DNA from: Segatella albensis DSM 11370 = JCM 12258
Lineage (GTDB): Bacteria > Bacteroidota > Bacteroidia > Bacteroidales > Bacteroidaceae
Assembly: GCF_000426565.1 (NCBI RefSeq)
Contig: NZ_AUFP01000005.1
Coordinates: forward strand, 202,617-266,616
DNA length: 64,000 bases
Reading direction: 5' to 3'
This document shows positions 44,746-54,467 of this stretch, in pieces. Numbering within the stretch: the stretch's first letter is position 1; the number at the start of each line of letters is the position of its first letter. The translations under genes and the position numbers were made by a program. The notes beneath the pieces were generated by a model. The model saw only the letters and a program-made list of their open reading frames with translations. It was not told the origin of the DNA and made no database searches.

Positions 44746-45549
44746 TTACTCTAATTTATAAATCTCACTTGGTGTTTTACGTTTAAGTACATCAAGCTCA
44801 AAGTCCTTACCAGGCACAATTCCATAACTTTTCAGCACTTGTTCAATGGTCTTACGCGCCAGTTCTGGATGATTATTCTCTTCGCTAAGATGGCAAAGCC
44901 ACACATGATGCAATTCCGGAGTAGCATGTTCGGCAAGAGCCTTCGCACACTCATCGTTACTCAGATGACCGTTAGGACCAGTAATACGCTGTTTGAGATA
45001 TTCAGGATACGGACCACGAAGGAGCATCTCTCTGTCATGATTAGCCTCTATTACTAGATAGTTGGCTTCACTGATATATTGGAGCATCTCTTCTGTGAGA
45101 TGTCCCACATCAGTCATCATACAGAATACGATACCACCATATTCTATCTTGTAGCCCACATTGTCGGAACTATCATGGGGTACATGAAAAGGAGTGATAC
45201 GAAATTCCCCCGCGTGGAAAGATTTTCCAGCCTCAATGACATGTACCTCATTAGCTTGAATTTTCTTGCGCACACAATAATTACGCTCAATACCGTCATG
45301 AACTTTACGGGTAGTATAAACAGGCAATTGATATTCACTGCTAATACTTCCTACCGATTTCACATGGTCGGCATGATCATGAGTGATGAGAATACGATGA
45401 ATATTATCGAAGCGCAGTCCATAGTTATGGAAGTGTTTCTTCAAAGTTCTGATTCCTACTCCGACATCGATTAGCAATGAGTCTGTTTCGGTATATAAAT
45501 AATAGCAGTTTCCGCTACTTCCGCTGCCGAAGGATATAAATCTTAGCAT
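44746..45549 (-). CDS. Metallo-beta-lactamase-fold hydrolase (WalJ/YycJ-like)
   Basis: 267 aa. It begins FISFGSGSSGNCYYLYTET, typical of the YycJ/WalJ type, and has the metal motif THDHADHV (HxHxDH) plus later His in GPNGHLSNDECA and VWLCHLSEENNHPELA. Relatives act as 5'-3' exonuclease-like or wall-coordination proteins; the true substrate here is unknown. A promoter is at 45569-45600. Confidence 0.88.
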   Translation of the reverse strand: MLRFISFGSGSSGNCYYLYTETDSLLIDVGVGIRTLKKHFHNYGLRFDNIHRILITHDHADHVKSVGSISSEYQLPVYTTRKVHDGIERNYCVRKKIQANEVHVIEAGKSFHAGEFRITPFHVPHDSSDNVGYKIEYGGIVFCMMTDVGHLTEEMLQYISEANYLVIEANHDREMLLRGPYPEYLKQRITGPNGHLSNDECAKALAEHATPELHHVWLCHLSEENNHPELARKTIEQVLKSYGIVPGKDFELDVLKRKTPSEIYKLE

Positions 45550-45568
45550 TTTAAGTTTCTATTTTATG

Positions 45569-45600
45569 CAAAAGTAAAAAAAAAGATTAGCATTACCAAA
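45569..45600 (-). promoter_or_regulatory. Promoter of the MBL hydrolase gene
   Basis: Minus strand TTTG (45597-45600), 20-bp spacer, TACTTTTG (45569-45576): a good Bacteroidota promoter with a leader of about 15 nt. A plus-strand -7 element TACCTTTG (45609-45616) for the divergent lipoprotein gene lies just beyond. Confidence 0.6.
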
Positions 45601-45638
45601 GTTTTTGTTACCTTTGTCAGAAATTTAATCTTTTTAAG

Positions 45639-46082
45639 ATGAAGAAATTAGTATATATCGGTATTATCGCGCTATTCTTTACATCATGTAACTATTTCCA
45701 CACAAGTGATGAAAGGAACATCGAGGCAACAGTAAATGCTTTTGCCACGAAATATTTCAACTGGCATTTTGAGGAAGCTTTACCATATTGTACACCAGAA
45801 TCGGAAATATGGCTCAGATATGCCGCTTCACAGGTTCATCAAGCTGACATTGATAGTCTTAGGGCACAGACTGAAGGGGCCAGCGCAGATATCGACAACA
45901 TAAACTTTGCCGACAATGACAGTATTGCCCAAGTTGGTATTACCGTACACAACTATTTGAGAATGGACACCATCGGCAATGCTTGCAGAAAAATAAATGA
46001 GGCGAAATTTCTTTTAGATATGCGCCGGAGAAGTGGACATTGGAAGGTTAGAATGGCAAGCCTACTGCGAAGTGAAGATTAA
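45639..46082 (+). CDS. Small NTF2-like lipoprotein, function unknown
   Basis: 147 aa. Lipoprotein signal (MKKLVYIGIIALFFTSC). The remainder resembles a small NTF2/DUF4878-type domain: an N-terminal helix with EATVNAFATKYFNWHFEEAL and a final beta strand SGHWKVRMASLL. A -7 element TACCTTTG is at 45609-45616. Its last 35 bases overlap the 3' end of the convergent tamL gene. Confidence 0.65.
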   Translation: MKKLVYIGIIALFFTSCNYFHTSDERNIEATVNAFATKYFNWHFEEALPYCTPESEIWLRYAASQVHQADIDSLRAQTEGASADIDNINFADNDSIAQVGITVHNYLRMDTIGNACRKINEAKFLLDMRRRSGHWKVRMASLLRSED

Positions 46083-48243
46083 GGTCTCGCTTCAAACTTG
46101 GATGAAGGAATGGGTAATGTGAATCTTTATCCGTATAAGCTGGGTTAATAGCCTTCATTCCCATATCTAATCGTAGAATAAAATAATCGAAATTGAGTCG
46201 TAATCCCAGTCCATAAGCCACAGCTATCTGCTTATAAAATTCTCTGAAATAGAACTTTCCCCCCGGTTGGTTAGCATAATCTCTCAAAGTCCAGATATTA
46301 CCGGCATCAACGAAGGCAGCGCCATGAAGTTTCCAGAACAGATAGGTACGATATTCGATATTCATATCAAGTTTCAAATCACCCGTATGATTGATAAAAT
46401 CAATACGTCCATCGGTGCCTCGATAGCTACCAGGACCTAATTCTCGCACACCCCATCCTCTTACCGAGTTAGCACCGCCAGAGAAATAACGTTTCTCAAA
46501 AGGTAGCACAGTACTGTTGCCATAAGGATAAGCCAAGCCAAATCCCATATGCATCGCGAGAGCATTACGAAGGTCAAACTGAAGAAGACGCGTATAATAG
46601 AAATCAAATTTAGCATACTGCGCATAGGCTATATTAAGAAAGGTATTCTGCCCTATCGCATTCTGTCTGAAATGAAATGATTTAGCCACTGCATTGAGTA
46701 GATTGCCTGCAGTCTCGACATTAGCACGGAAAGCATTCACGCCATCAGAATAAGTCAATCCAAAACCAATCTTCATTATAAAGAGGTCTTCATAATTGTA
46801 ACGCAAGATCGCATTTCTATTACTTACGCTGTCAAGGTAATCGTGTTTGAAAGTTTCCGATATCCATGGCATATAAACATAATTCAAATCGAGCAAATCG
46901 AAGCGATAGTTAAGATGATGTCGAGGTTCTGCCCAACGATAACGCCAAGCTGTAGAAAATACTCGACGATAAAACTCCGGACGATTCTGAAAGTTCCAAC
47001 TCACAGCAAGCTCAGAAGTTGCCATCTGCCGATGACGGAATGTTGTCGACAGGAAAGGTGCAACAAATTGAGGGAAAGCGAGTTTAGTTTCTATAGAATA
47101 TTCTTGATAGTTTCGATCGGAATACCCTTCAAGTCTGGTAATAGCCTCGAATGCGCCACGCAAAGCGACACTAAACTGTTCACTACCTCGAAAAAGATTA
47201 CGATTGGTATAGGTGAGCGAAGCTGCTGCACCAAGATCACCTGCCGTATTGGTACCTTCTGGCTGAAAAGAAATTGTAGAAGGTTTATTGGTACTGATTT
47301 GGATATTACAGTCAAGAAGGTTTGTATCGGGGTGCTCTATAAAGCGAATATTAGTGTACCTTACGGCCTGAAGGCGACTGAAATTATTATAAGTAGTCTG
47401 GAGGTCACGGGCTCTATATTCGTATGAAGGTTTGATATCTGTATTCACTTCAAGTACATGATGACGCAAATGAATACGATCTGAATCACCGCTAAGGAAA
47501 TTGACTTGACCAATCTTGTACCGAGGATGAAGGGTCTCTGCAGAATCTGTACCCAATCTATATTTATATAGGTGTAATCCTATCTGCACTTTATTGCTAC
47601 CCTTTATAGAATCGGCAGTATACTGGATAAAATCTTTATGAAACTTGAAATATCCATGATTCTGCAAGAACTCAGTGAGACGCTTACGCTCTTCGTTGAG
47701 CGTATTTACAGTAAACTGCATACCAGCACGCAATCCCATCTTATAGGAATTGTTCATCAACCGGGCAATGCTATCATCCTGAATATCGTAGTTGACAGCT
47801 CCAATATAAAAAGGTTCATTGGGATGCAAAGTATATATAGCACGAAGTTTCTTACCACGCACTTTGGCATTAAAAGAAACAGACGCATGCATGTATCCGA
47901 GATTCTGTAGAGCGGTGCGCAGGTCCTGGCACGAGAGACGAGCTTGTAAGGTATCAAAAATAACCGGTTTCTCCCCTATTTTCTGTAACCTACGATTAAT
48001 CCATCGAGAGGTGTCACGACCGGAAGCGGAATAAACTGCCAATGGTATTCTAAACATCGAGAACCATTTAGAGTTTGCCTTTTGATGAATATAGGGTGCA
48101 AGACTAGCGGCATCAAATCCTCGTTGATCAGATTTAATATCTACTCGGTCTAACAAATATTGCTTCTGGGGTACAAATTTTGTAACCGTACAAGCACTAA
48201 GCAATAGTAAAAATACGAATATGATAAGTTTAAATATCTTCAA
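46048..48243 (-). CDS. tamL: TamL, lipoprotein Omp85-family outer membrane protein
   Basis: About 731 aa. Predicted start is TTG at 48241-48243 after an AAGGA site, giving the lipoprotein signal M-KIFKLIIFVFLLLLSAC. The longest frame starts at an ATG (48297) that lies upstream of the TACCTTTG -7 element (48263-48270), so it cannot be transcribed from it. POTRA-like regions (about 30-340) lead to a C-terminal barrel with FSGGANSVRGWGVRELGPG (the Omp85 VRGY-type motif) and a barrel-closing end HFAVGLPF. It is the Bacteroidota TamA variant and would work with the TamB at 4806-9101. Its 3' end overlaps the convergent lipoprotein gene by 35 nt. Confidence 0.85.
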   Translation of the reverse strand: MKIFKLIIFVFLLLLSACTVTKFVPQKQYLLDRVDIKSDQRGFDAASLAPYIHQKANSKWFSMFRIPLAVYSASGRDTSRWINRRLQKIGEKPVIFDTLQARLSCQDLRTALQNLGYMHASVSFNAKVRGKKLRAIYTLHPNEPFYIGAVNYDIQDDSIARLMNNSYKMGLRAGMQFTVNTLNEERKRLTEFLQNHGYFKFHKDFIQYTADSIKGSNKVQIGLHLYKYRLGTDSAETLHPRYKIGQVNFLSGDSDRIHLRHHVLEVNTDIKPSYEYRARDLQTTYNNFSRLQAVRYTNIRFIEHPDTNLLDCNIQISTNKPSTISFQPEGTNTAGDLGAAASLTYTNRNLFRGSEQFSVALRGAFEAITRLEGYSDRNYQEYSIETKLAFPQFVAPFLSTTFRHRQMATSELAVSWNFQNRPEFYRRVFSTAWRYRWAEPRHHLNYRFDLLDLNYVYMPWISETFKHDYLDSVSNRNAILRYNYEDLFIMKIGFGLTYSDGVNAFRANVETAGNLLNAVAKSFHFRQNAIGQNTFLNIAYAQYAKFDFYYTRLLQFDLRNALAMHMGFGLAYPYGNSTVLPFEKRYFSGGANSVRGWGVRELGPGSYRGTDGRIDFINHTGDLKLDMNIEYRTYLFWKLHGAAFVDAGNIWTLRDYANQPGGKFYFREFYKQIAVAYGLGLRLNFDYFILRLDMGMKAINPAYTDKDSHYPFLHPSLKRDLNLHFAVGLPF

Positions 48244-48262
48244 AATCCTTAAATTTATGGGG

Positions 48263-48320
48263 CAAAGGTAATAAAAAGATTGGAGATTTTTACGCATCTA
48301 TCATCTTTTTATTAACTTTG
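48263..48320. promoter_or_regulatory. Divergent -7 elements for tamL and the TrmH-family gene
   Basis: Minus: TACCTTTG (48263-48270), about 20 nt before the proposed tamL TTG start. Plus: TAACTTTG (48313-48320), only 8 nt before the ATG at 48329, so that mRNA is nearly leaderless. Their -33 boxes are not clear. Confidence 0.5.
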
Positions 48321-48328
48321 CAGACATA

Positions 48329-49084
48329 ATGATTAGTAAAGCTAAGATAAAATACATTCACTCACTAGAGTTGAAGAAGAATCGTAAAAAGGACGGTGTC
48401 TTCGTAGCAGAAGGCCCTAAAGTGGTGGGCGATTTGCTAGAATTGGCATCTGCCGAAATGGTCATCGCTACTCACGAATGGTTGGCAAACAACCAACAGT
48501 ACTTGATTAATACTGAAGTTATTGAGGTAGATGAGAATGAACTCAGAAAGGTAAGTTTCTTACAGCATCCACAACAAGTATTGGCGATATTCCGACAGAA
48601 TGGTGGCAATCATATCACAGATCCTGCAAAATCATTGATTCTGGCGCTCGATGGAGTGCAAGATCCTGGCAATTTGGGTACAATCATCCGAATTGCCGAC
48701 TGGTTTGGCATTGATACCATTCTATGCTCTGAAGATACGGCAGACATCTATAATCCTAAGGTTGTACAGGCCACTATGGGAAGTATTGCCAGAGTAAAGG
48801 TTACTTACCTAAATCTAAAGGAATACCTTAATACTTTATCAACAGAAATCCCTATATACGGAACCTTCTTGGATGGTGATAATATATATCAAAAGGATCT
48901 TACTGCAAATGGTATCATTATCATGGGTAATGAGGGCAAAGGTATCTCGCCTGCCATTGCAGAAAAGGTAAATCATCGGTTACTGATTCCAAATTATCCA
49001 GAAGGTAAAGCTACTGCCGACAGTTTAAATGTGGCTATAGCAACAGCAATAACTTGTTCAGAATTCAGAAGAAATGGAAATTGA
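48329..49084 (+). CDS. TrmH-family (SpoU) RNA 2'-O-methyltransferase
   Basis: 251 aa. An N-terminal substrate-binding part is followed by the knotted SpoU domain with motif 1 DPGNLGTIIRIADWFGID, motif 2 IIMGNEGKGISP and motif 3 IPNYPEGKATADSLNVAIA. It uses SAM to methylate ribose in rRNA or tRNA; the exact target is unknown. It overlaps the next membrane gene by 11 nt. Confidence 0.92.
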   Translation: MISKAKIKYIHSLELKKNRKKDGVFVAEGPKVVGDLLELASAEMVIATHEWLANNQQYLINTEVIEVDENELRKVSFLQHPQQVLAIFRQNGGNHITDPAKSLILALDGVQDPGNLGTIIRIADWFGIDTILCSEDTADIYNPKVVQATMGSIARVKVTYLNLKEYLNTLSTEIPIYGTFLDGDNIYQKDLTANGIIIMGNEGKGISPAIAEKVNHRLLIPNYPEGKATADSLNVAIATAITCSEFRRNGN

Positions 49085-49733
49085 TATATATAAACACAGA
49101 AGTTTTAAGGCATGCATGAGTGATGCTTTGGAGATCCTCACTCATCACTGGAGGAGTGCCTTGCGCCAAAATTGGATTGCAGCATTAGTATTCTCAATTT
49201 TCGCCAGTATCACTACGATCTTCCATCTACCCTTTCTAGCTTTGCGTGATTGGGGCATTGAGTATCCTTTGAGTTCGTGGATTATACAAACCATCGTTTA
49301 CCTAGGATGTTTTGTATCTGCACTATTTCTGGTACTTTCCATTCTTAGATGGGTACATCAATGCAAGACTCGAAACATCATCAGAAAAATCAAACACATC
49401 GGACATTATATTGTTTTAGGAGTTAGGCACTTTGGTGGCTTGTTAACGATTCTACTGCTAAGTTCGCTAATTATCGCGTGCCTTATGGCAATCGTAGCTT
49501 TACCTGCCATCGTTCTGAGTTTATCGCAGATCTATGCTCAAATAGGAGCATATCTTGGTGACCCTGTAGGACTCCCGAACTACTTTGTCGGTTTGATGTT
49601 TGTGGTATTCACTATTACTTGGTTCGTTTTCGTAATATTCGCGACATGGGAAATCGTAGCGCTTTATCTATATTACGGTTCGGCCGAGAAACAAGAACAA
49701 GAGAAGATAAAATTAAATCATGAAACCAACTAA
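49074..49733 (+). CDS. Membrane protein of unknown function
   Basis: 219 aa with about four membrane helices (about 35-55, 70-95, 120-150, 175-200). The overall look resembles DUF4013-like proteins, but the match is weak. It overlaps the SpoU gene by 11 nt and hisB by 14 nt, so all three are one translational unit. No functional residues are seen. Confidence 0.65.
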   Translation: MEIDIYKHRSFKACMSDALEILTHHWRSALRQNWIAALVFSIFASITTIFHLPFLALRDWGIEYPLSSWIIQTIVYLGCFVSALFLVLSILRWVHQCKTRNIIRKIKHIGHYIVLGVRHFGGLLTILLLSSLIIACLMAIVALPAIVLSLSQIYAQIGAYLGDPVGLPNYFVGLMFVVFTITWFVFVIFATWEIVALYLYYGSAEKQEQEKIKLNHETN

Positions 49734-50796
49734 AGTATTATTCATCGACCGAGATGGAACGCTCATTGAGGAACCTGAAGATGAACAAATTGACTCATTC
49801 GAAAAACTAAAATTTACAAACGGTGTATTCCGTAATCTGGGGTTTATTCGTTCACACCTTGACTTCAAGTTCGTGATGGTAAGCAATCAGGACGGATTAG
49901 GAACCGACTCCTTCCCAGAAGACACTTTTTGGCCTGTACACAAATTCGTGATACAGACATTAGAAGGTGAAGGAATAACTTTTGATGAACAGTTTATCGA
50001 CCGTCACTTCCCAGAAGACAACTCACCTATGCGTAAGCCTGGAACAGGCATGCTCAAAAAATTTATCGACAACCCAGAATATGACTTAGAAAACAGTTAT
50101 GTAATTGGTGATCGAGAAAGTGATGCTGAGTTGGCAAAGAATCTCGGATGTAAAGCCCTCATCCTAGGACAAGACGGTATGACATGGGATAAAATCGCTG
50201 AGATTTTGTTTGCTGGCGAAAGAATCGCTGAGGTGAAACGCACCACAAAAGAAACTGATATTGACATCCGTCTGAACTTGGACGGCTCTGGAAAATGTGA
50301 TATCTCTACAGGTTTGGGATTCTTCGACCATATGTTAGAACAAATTGGCAAACATGGTATGATGGATCTTAAGATTCACACCAAGGGCGATCTAGAAGTT
50401 GATGAGCATCATACAATCGAAGATACCGGAATAGCATTGGGTGAATGCATTCTGAAGGCATTGGGTGACAAACGTGGCATTGAGCGCTACGGCTATTGTT
50501 TACCTATGGATGATTGTCTTTGCCAAGTTGCTTTAGACTTTGGCGGAAGACCTTGGCTTATATGGGATGCAGAATTCAAGCGTGAGAAAATTGGCGAGAT
50601 GCCTACTGAAATGTTCATGCATTTCTTTAAGAGTCTAAGTGACGCTGCTAAGATGAATCTGAACATTAAGGCTGAAGGCGTGAACGAGCATCACAAAATC
50701 GAGGGTATCTTCAAAGCTCTGGCACGAAGTCTGAAAATGGCTGTAAGAAGAGACATTTATCACTATGAGTTACCTTCTTCAAAAGGTATACTCTAA
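49720..50796 (+). CDS. hisB: Bifunctional histidinol-phosphatase / imidazoleglycerol-phosphate dehydratase
   Basis: 358 aa. HAD phosphatase domain (1-165) with [12 protein letters not shown] (DxD nucleophile) and [10 protein letters not shown], then the IGPD domain (about 170-358) with [32 protein letters not shown] and [16 protein letters not shown]. It catalyses two steps of histidine synthesis. The rest of the his operon is not near, and it sits instead after an RNA methylase and a membrane protein. Its stop overlaps the PPTase gene by 4 nt. Confidence 0.95.
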   Translation: MKPTKVLFIDRDGTLIEEPEDEQIDSFEKLKFTNGVFRNLGFIRSHLDFKFVMVSNQDGLGTDSFPEDTFWPVHKFVIQTLEGEGITFDEQFIDRHFPEDNSPMRKPGTGMLKKFIDNPEYDLENSYVIGDRESDAELAKNLGCKALILGQDGMTWDKIAEILFAGERIAEVKRTTKETDIDIRLNLDGSGKCDISTGLGFFDHMLEQIGKHGMMDLKIHTKGDLEVDEHHTIEDTGIALGECILKALGDKRGIERYGYCLPMDDCLCQVALDFGGRPWLIWDAEFKREKIGEMPTEMFMHFFKSLSDAAKMNLNIKAEGVNEHHKIEGIFKALARSLKMAVRRDIYHYELPSSKGIL

Positions 50797-51389
50797 TAAA
50801 GATAACTCAATACATAAGAACTGTTGATGACAAATTTGGCTTCAACAGTTTTTTTTGTCTTCAGATTCTCAACTTTACATTTATCAGAAGTAACATCTTG
50901 AAGGCGCATTTCAAAATATTGTAAGTCTTCGTCAGAAAAATATTTATAGACCGTCTCTTTAACGCTCCAATGAATAAGTCGGGACATAGTATCAACAGCA
51001 GTTTCATCAGGACGAATAAACTTATGCGCTATCTTGTTAACGCGGTCGCTAAGATATTCTATATCGACGGCAACAGGACGGGTCTGGGAAAGTATCAACA
51101 CCGCAAAACCTTTAGTATGACTGATACTAAGTTGCCATCCTTTAAGTGTGGGCTTACCTGATGGCAGATGATCAATACGCAGTTTTTCATCATGGGTCAT
51201 CTCAAAGAGAAGTGCGCGAATAGAAAGATATTCCTTCTGACGACCTTCGAATTTGTATTTCTCATCAAGTTCTTTTCTATATACTTGCAAGAATGGATAA
51301 CGGGAATAGAATTCTTCGATAGTTTCCTCTATTCGCCAAAGTCCTAACAGGACGTCATCAGAGATTTTCTGAATAGATATCAAAGCCAT
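50793..51389 (-). CDS. 4'-phosphopantetheinyl transferase superfamily protein
   Basis: 198 aa, Sfp-like length. Magnesium motif [12 protein letters not shown] (about 90-101), [11 protein letters not shown] (about 143-153) and the earlier [11 protein letters not shown]. It transfers 4'-phosphopantetheine from CoA to carrier proteins. It is the last gene of the ssb-gldE unit and its 3' end overlaps hisB by 4 nt. Confidence 0.9.
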   Translation of the reverse strand: MALISIQKISDDVLLGLWRIEETIEEFYSRYPFLQVYRKELDEKYKFEGRQKEYLSIRALLFEMTHDEKLRIDHLPSGKPTLKGWQLSISHTKGFAVLILSQTRPVAVDIEYLSDRVNKIAHKFIRPDETAVDTMSRLIHWSVKETVYKYFSDEDLQYFEMRLQDVTSDKCKVENLKTKKTVEAKFVINSSYVLSYLY

Positions 51390-51393
51390 GATG

Positions 51394-52728
51394 CTATACT
51401 TTAGTATCTGATTTAGGAAGAGGATGAACGGTAACTTTCACTTTACTGATTCTACGTTCTTCTATCTCCATTACTTCAAAGGTATAATGCTTATAGTCTA
51501 TTTTCTCATGTAAACTTGGGAAATCACCTTTGATTTCAAGAAGTAATCCTGCAAGGGTGTCAGCTTCGCCTTCTACATCAGCAAACTCATCATCATCTAC
51601 ATTTAATATCTTACAGAAATCACAAAGAAGTGTCTTACCTTCAAAAACAAACGTATTATAGTTGAGTTTGGAATAGAACTTTTCTTCTTCGTCAAACTCA
51701 TCATTGATTTCACCAACAATCTCCTCAAGGATGTCTTCAAGAGTAACAATGCCACTTGTACCGCCAAACTCGTCCACAACAATTGCTATATGCACTTTGT
51801 TATTCTGGAATTCGCGAAGCAAATCGTCTATTTTCTTTGTCTCAGGAACAAAATAAGGAGGACGTATCAAGCTCTGCCATCTGAAGTTAGAACCTTTGCT
51901 AAGATGTGGCAGTAAATCCTTAATATAGAGGATGCCACGAATATTGTCTGTATTATTTTGATAAACCGGAATACGGCTATAATTGTTTTCTGCAATACAT
52001 GTCAATACTTCTTGATAAGTACTCTTAATATCTAAATCTACAATATCCTGTCGACTGGTCATCACTTCTTTCGCTGTTTCATCACCAAATCGTATGATGC
52101 CTTGAAGCATACTCTGCTCATCCTTGATTTCTTCCTTGTCGGTAAGTTCCAAAGCTTGTTCCAGATCATCAACACTCAACAGGCGTTTTTCCTTAGGAGC
52201 TGCCTTCTCTGCTATCACCCCACTCTTCAAAAGAATGCTGCTCAAAGGCCAAAACAACTTACGGAAAAAGAATATTCCATTAACGGATCTTCTACAAAAA
52301 GTCAACGGATTCTGACGACTATAGACTTTAGGCATGATCTCACCAAAAAGTAGAAGAAGGAAGGTAAGTAGTACCGTGAAACAGAAAAACTTGAACCACT
52401 CGGAATGGAATACCGTCAATGAATCAAGAACAAAATTGCACAACATAATAATGGTCACATTGACAAAATTATTCGTGATCAAGATAGTGGCTAATGTACG
52501 TTCTGAATCTTCGCGCAAAATTTTGATAAGCCGATCGTTCTGACTCTTCTCAGGAGAAAGATCCTCTATGTCTTGAGGTGACAAACTGAAATAAGCAATT
52601 TCTGCCCCACTTGCAAAACCCGACAATAAAAGCAGAATAGCAGCCAAAATAGCTGCTACAAATACACCTATAGAAATCGGTCGGAATTCTATAAGTGAAG
52701 ATATCTGTTGTAATATATATATATTCAA
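51394..52728 (-). CDS. gldE: GldE, CNNM/CorC-type membrane protein with CBS domains
   Basis: 444 aa. DUF21 transmembrane domain (about 15-190, with FASGAEIAYFSLSP), two CBS domains (about 205-330, including VMTSRQDIVDLD and VDEFGGTSGIVTLEDILEEI) and the CorC_HlyC domain at the end (about 355-435). It is recognised as GldE from the ssb-gldE order shared by Bacteroidota; it does not need gliding to be present and may be a metal or ion transporter-like protein. It lies 13 nt after ssb. Confidence 0.88.
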   Translation of the reverse strand: MNIYILQQISSLIEFRPISIGVFVAAILAAILLLLSGFASGAEIAYFSLSPQDIEDLSPEKSQNDRLIKILREDSERTLATILITNNFVNVTIIMLCNFVLDSLTVFHSEWFKFFCFTVLLTFLLLLFGEIMPKVYSRQNPLTFCRRSVNGIFFFRKLFWPLSSILLKSGVIAEKAAPKEKRLLSVDDLEQALELTDKEEIKDEQSMLQGIIRFGDETAKEVMTSRQDIVDLDIKSTYQEVLTCIAENNYSRIPVYQNNTDNIRGILYIKDLLPHLSKGSNFRWQSLIRPPYFVPETKKIDDLLREFQNNKVHIAIVVDEFGGTSGIVTLEDILEEIVGEINDEFDEEEKFYSKLNYNTFVFEGKTLLCDFCKILNVDDDEFADVEGEADTLAGLLLEIKGDFPSLHEKIDYKHYTFEVMEIEERRISKVKVTVHPLPKSDTKV

Positions 52729-52741
52729 GATTTAAAGACAA

Positions 52742-53161
52742 TTAAAACGGTAATGCCGTATCGTCAGAAGATTGCTCGGACGAAGGTTGTTCTGATGATT
52801 TATTACCAGTATCTGTCGGCGCCGAGTTCTGGCTCTTAGGAGATAACATTTCCATATTTTCTACTACGATCTCAGTAACATAATGACGACGCCCTTGCTT
52901 ATCATCATAAGAACGATACCTTATTCTACCCTCTATATAGAGTTTATCGCCTTTATGGACATAGCGTTCTACGATCTGTGCCATCTTATGATAGAACACT
53001 AGATTATGCCAATCGGTGTGATCTGGCACTTGTGTTCCATTCTGGAGCGTATAGCCACGCTCTGTTGTAGCAAGAGACAATTGAGCCACAGCTTGATTAG
53101 CTTCATAATATCTCACATCGGGTTCTTTACCGACATTACCAATAAGCATTACTTTATTCAT
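52742..53161 (-). CDS. ssb: Single-stranded DNA-binding protein
   Basis: 139 aa. OB-fold starting MNKVMLIGNVGKEPDVRYYE, with DWHNLVFYHKMAQIVERYVH and GDKLYIEGRIRYRSYDDKQ. The flexible Ser/Gln tail ends in the acidic tip DDTALPF that binds partner proteins. It coats single-stranded DNA during replication and repair. First gene of the ssb-gldE-PPTase unit. Confidence 0.96.
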   Translation of the reverse strand: MNKVMLIGNVGKEPDVRYYEANQAVAQLSLATTERGYTLQNGTQVPDHTDWHNLVFYHKMAQIVERYVHKGDKLYIEGRIRYRSYDDKQGRRHYVTEIVVENMEMLSPKSQNSAPTDTGNKSSEQPSSEQSSDDTALPF

Positions 53162-53180
53162 AGTAAAATAGCATTAAAGT

Positions 53181-53720
53181 TTATTTCCACATTCCCAAAT
53201 ACTTGAAATGGAAATTCTTTCCTTTGGCTGATGGGAACTGACTGCGACTATCTACATGACTGCGCAAGTAATCTACAATACGATCATAACAATCCTGCCC
53301 AGACATAGCCTTGCACTGAACTGCAAAATGAGTGTCACGATATTCATGTTTTCCCGTGGCTGGTATCATCACAACGCGCTTGAAATCCAATTCGCCTTCA
53401 TACCATCCTGGGACTTCTTCATTCAACTTGGTAACAACAGAAATGCTTGAATCACGACGTTCTTCATCAACAGGACGAACTGCCTTTTTCTCTTTAAATT
53501 CAAGCATACTCTTTGCCGTAGTTTTGATAATGATAAAATAAACACGAGGACGTACCTTGTATCGCTTTGGATAGAATACATCACTAGCAGCATATTCACG
53601 AATATCTTCTGCTAAATCTTCATCCAAACCAATTTCAGGAATATCACTTAGGAAATCTATTGCACCATCAGCATCAGAAACCAATGCCTCTTTATCAAAA
53701 TATCTAATATATAAATTCAT
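53181..53720 (-). CDS. Conserved protein of unknown function
   Basis: About 179 aa, soluble, no signal peptide. The start MNLYIRYFDKEALVSDADGA (53718-53720) is chosen because upstream sequence in the frame is tRNA-Gly. It contains the central RYKVRPRVYFIIIKTTAKSM and a tail with GKNFHFKYLGMWK. Family likely Bacteroidota-specific; I recognise no domain. It ends 19 nt before ssb and is probably in the same transcript as the tRNAs or ssb. Confidence 0.65.
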   Translation of the reverse strand: MNLYIRYFDKEALVSDADGAIDFLSDIPEIGLDEDLAEDIREYAASDVFYPKRYKVRPRVYFIIIKTTAKSMLEFKEKKAVRPVDEERRDSSISVVTKLNEEVPGWYEGELDFKRVVMIPATGKHEYRDTHFAVQCKAMSGQDCYDRIVDYLRSHVDSRSQFPSAKGKNFHFKYLGMWK

Positions 53721-53752
53721 GAAAAAAAATGTTTTCCTAAAAATAATAGAGA

Positions 53753-53824
<72 letters not shown>

Positions 53825-53856
53825 ATAATGATGTGTTTTCTAAAAAAATAAATGTG

Positions 53857-53940
53857 TGAAGAGGAGGAGACTCGAACTCCCACGATGCAATTATCACTAC
53901 CCCCTCAAAGTAGCGCGTCTACCAATTCCGCCACCTCTCC
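53857..53940 (-). tRNA. tRNA-Leu (anticodon GAG)
   Basis: 84 nt class II tRNA with acceptor GGAGAGG paired to CCTCTTC (one G-U), anticodon loop TT-GAG-GG and a long variable arm. CCA is not encoded. Confidence 0.95.
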
Positions 53941-53966
53941 AACATGTACGTCATTCTGAATAAATG

Positions 53967-54048
53967 TGCCCAGAACAGGACTCGAACCTGCACGTCGTGA
54001 AACACACGCACCTGAAACGTGCGCGTCTACCAATTCCGCCACCTGGGC
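53967..54048 (-). tRNA. tRNA-Leu (anticodon CAG)
   Basis: 82 nt class II tRNA with acceptor GCCCAGG paired to TCTGGGC, anticodon loop TT-CAG-GT and a long variable arm. It shares its D-arm (GGTGGCGGAATTGGTAGACG) with the adjacent Leu-GAG. Confidence 0.95.
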
Positions 54049-54086
54049 AGTTGAGAAGATTCTCTTGGCTTTATTCAGAATGTTGA

Positions 54087-54158
<72 letters not shown>

Positions 54159-54333
54159 ATAATTTCCTAAATAATTAGGAGCATTTCCCTAAATGCGAGT
54201 GCAAAGGTAACACTTTTTTCTGAGCCTGCAAATTTTTCGAAGGTTTTTTTTCAAAAAAATATGTATTTTCATTTCTACACCTTATTATAAATAAAAGGGG
54301 CAACAAATCCTTCGGTATCATCTACGTTAATTT

Positions 54334-54443
54334 GCGAAGTTAACTGCGTAACGTTACATAGTTAACTATGTGAGCCTACGAAGTTAACTGCGCAGGCTTA
54401 CGAAGTTAACTACACTGGCTGATGCAGTTAACTTCGTAAATTA
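54334..54443. repeat. 22-bp periodic repeat with GTTAAC cores, five units (array B)
   Basis: GTTAAC lies at 54339, 54361, 54383, 54405 and 54427, exactly 22 bp apart. Each 22-bp unit is roughly ACGAAGTTAACTNCGNAGGC. The second is a 16-bp perfect palindrome (54356-54371). It is in a 309-bp gap between tRNA-Gly and nspC, with no gene or tRNA beside it. The same family is at 17087-17174. Confidence 0.9.
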
Positions 54444-54467
54444 CCCTTTTACTGCACTCTAATTGGC

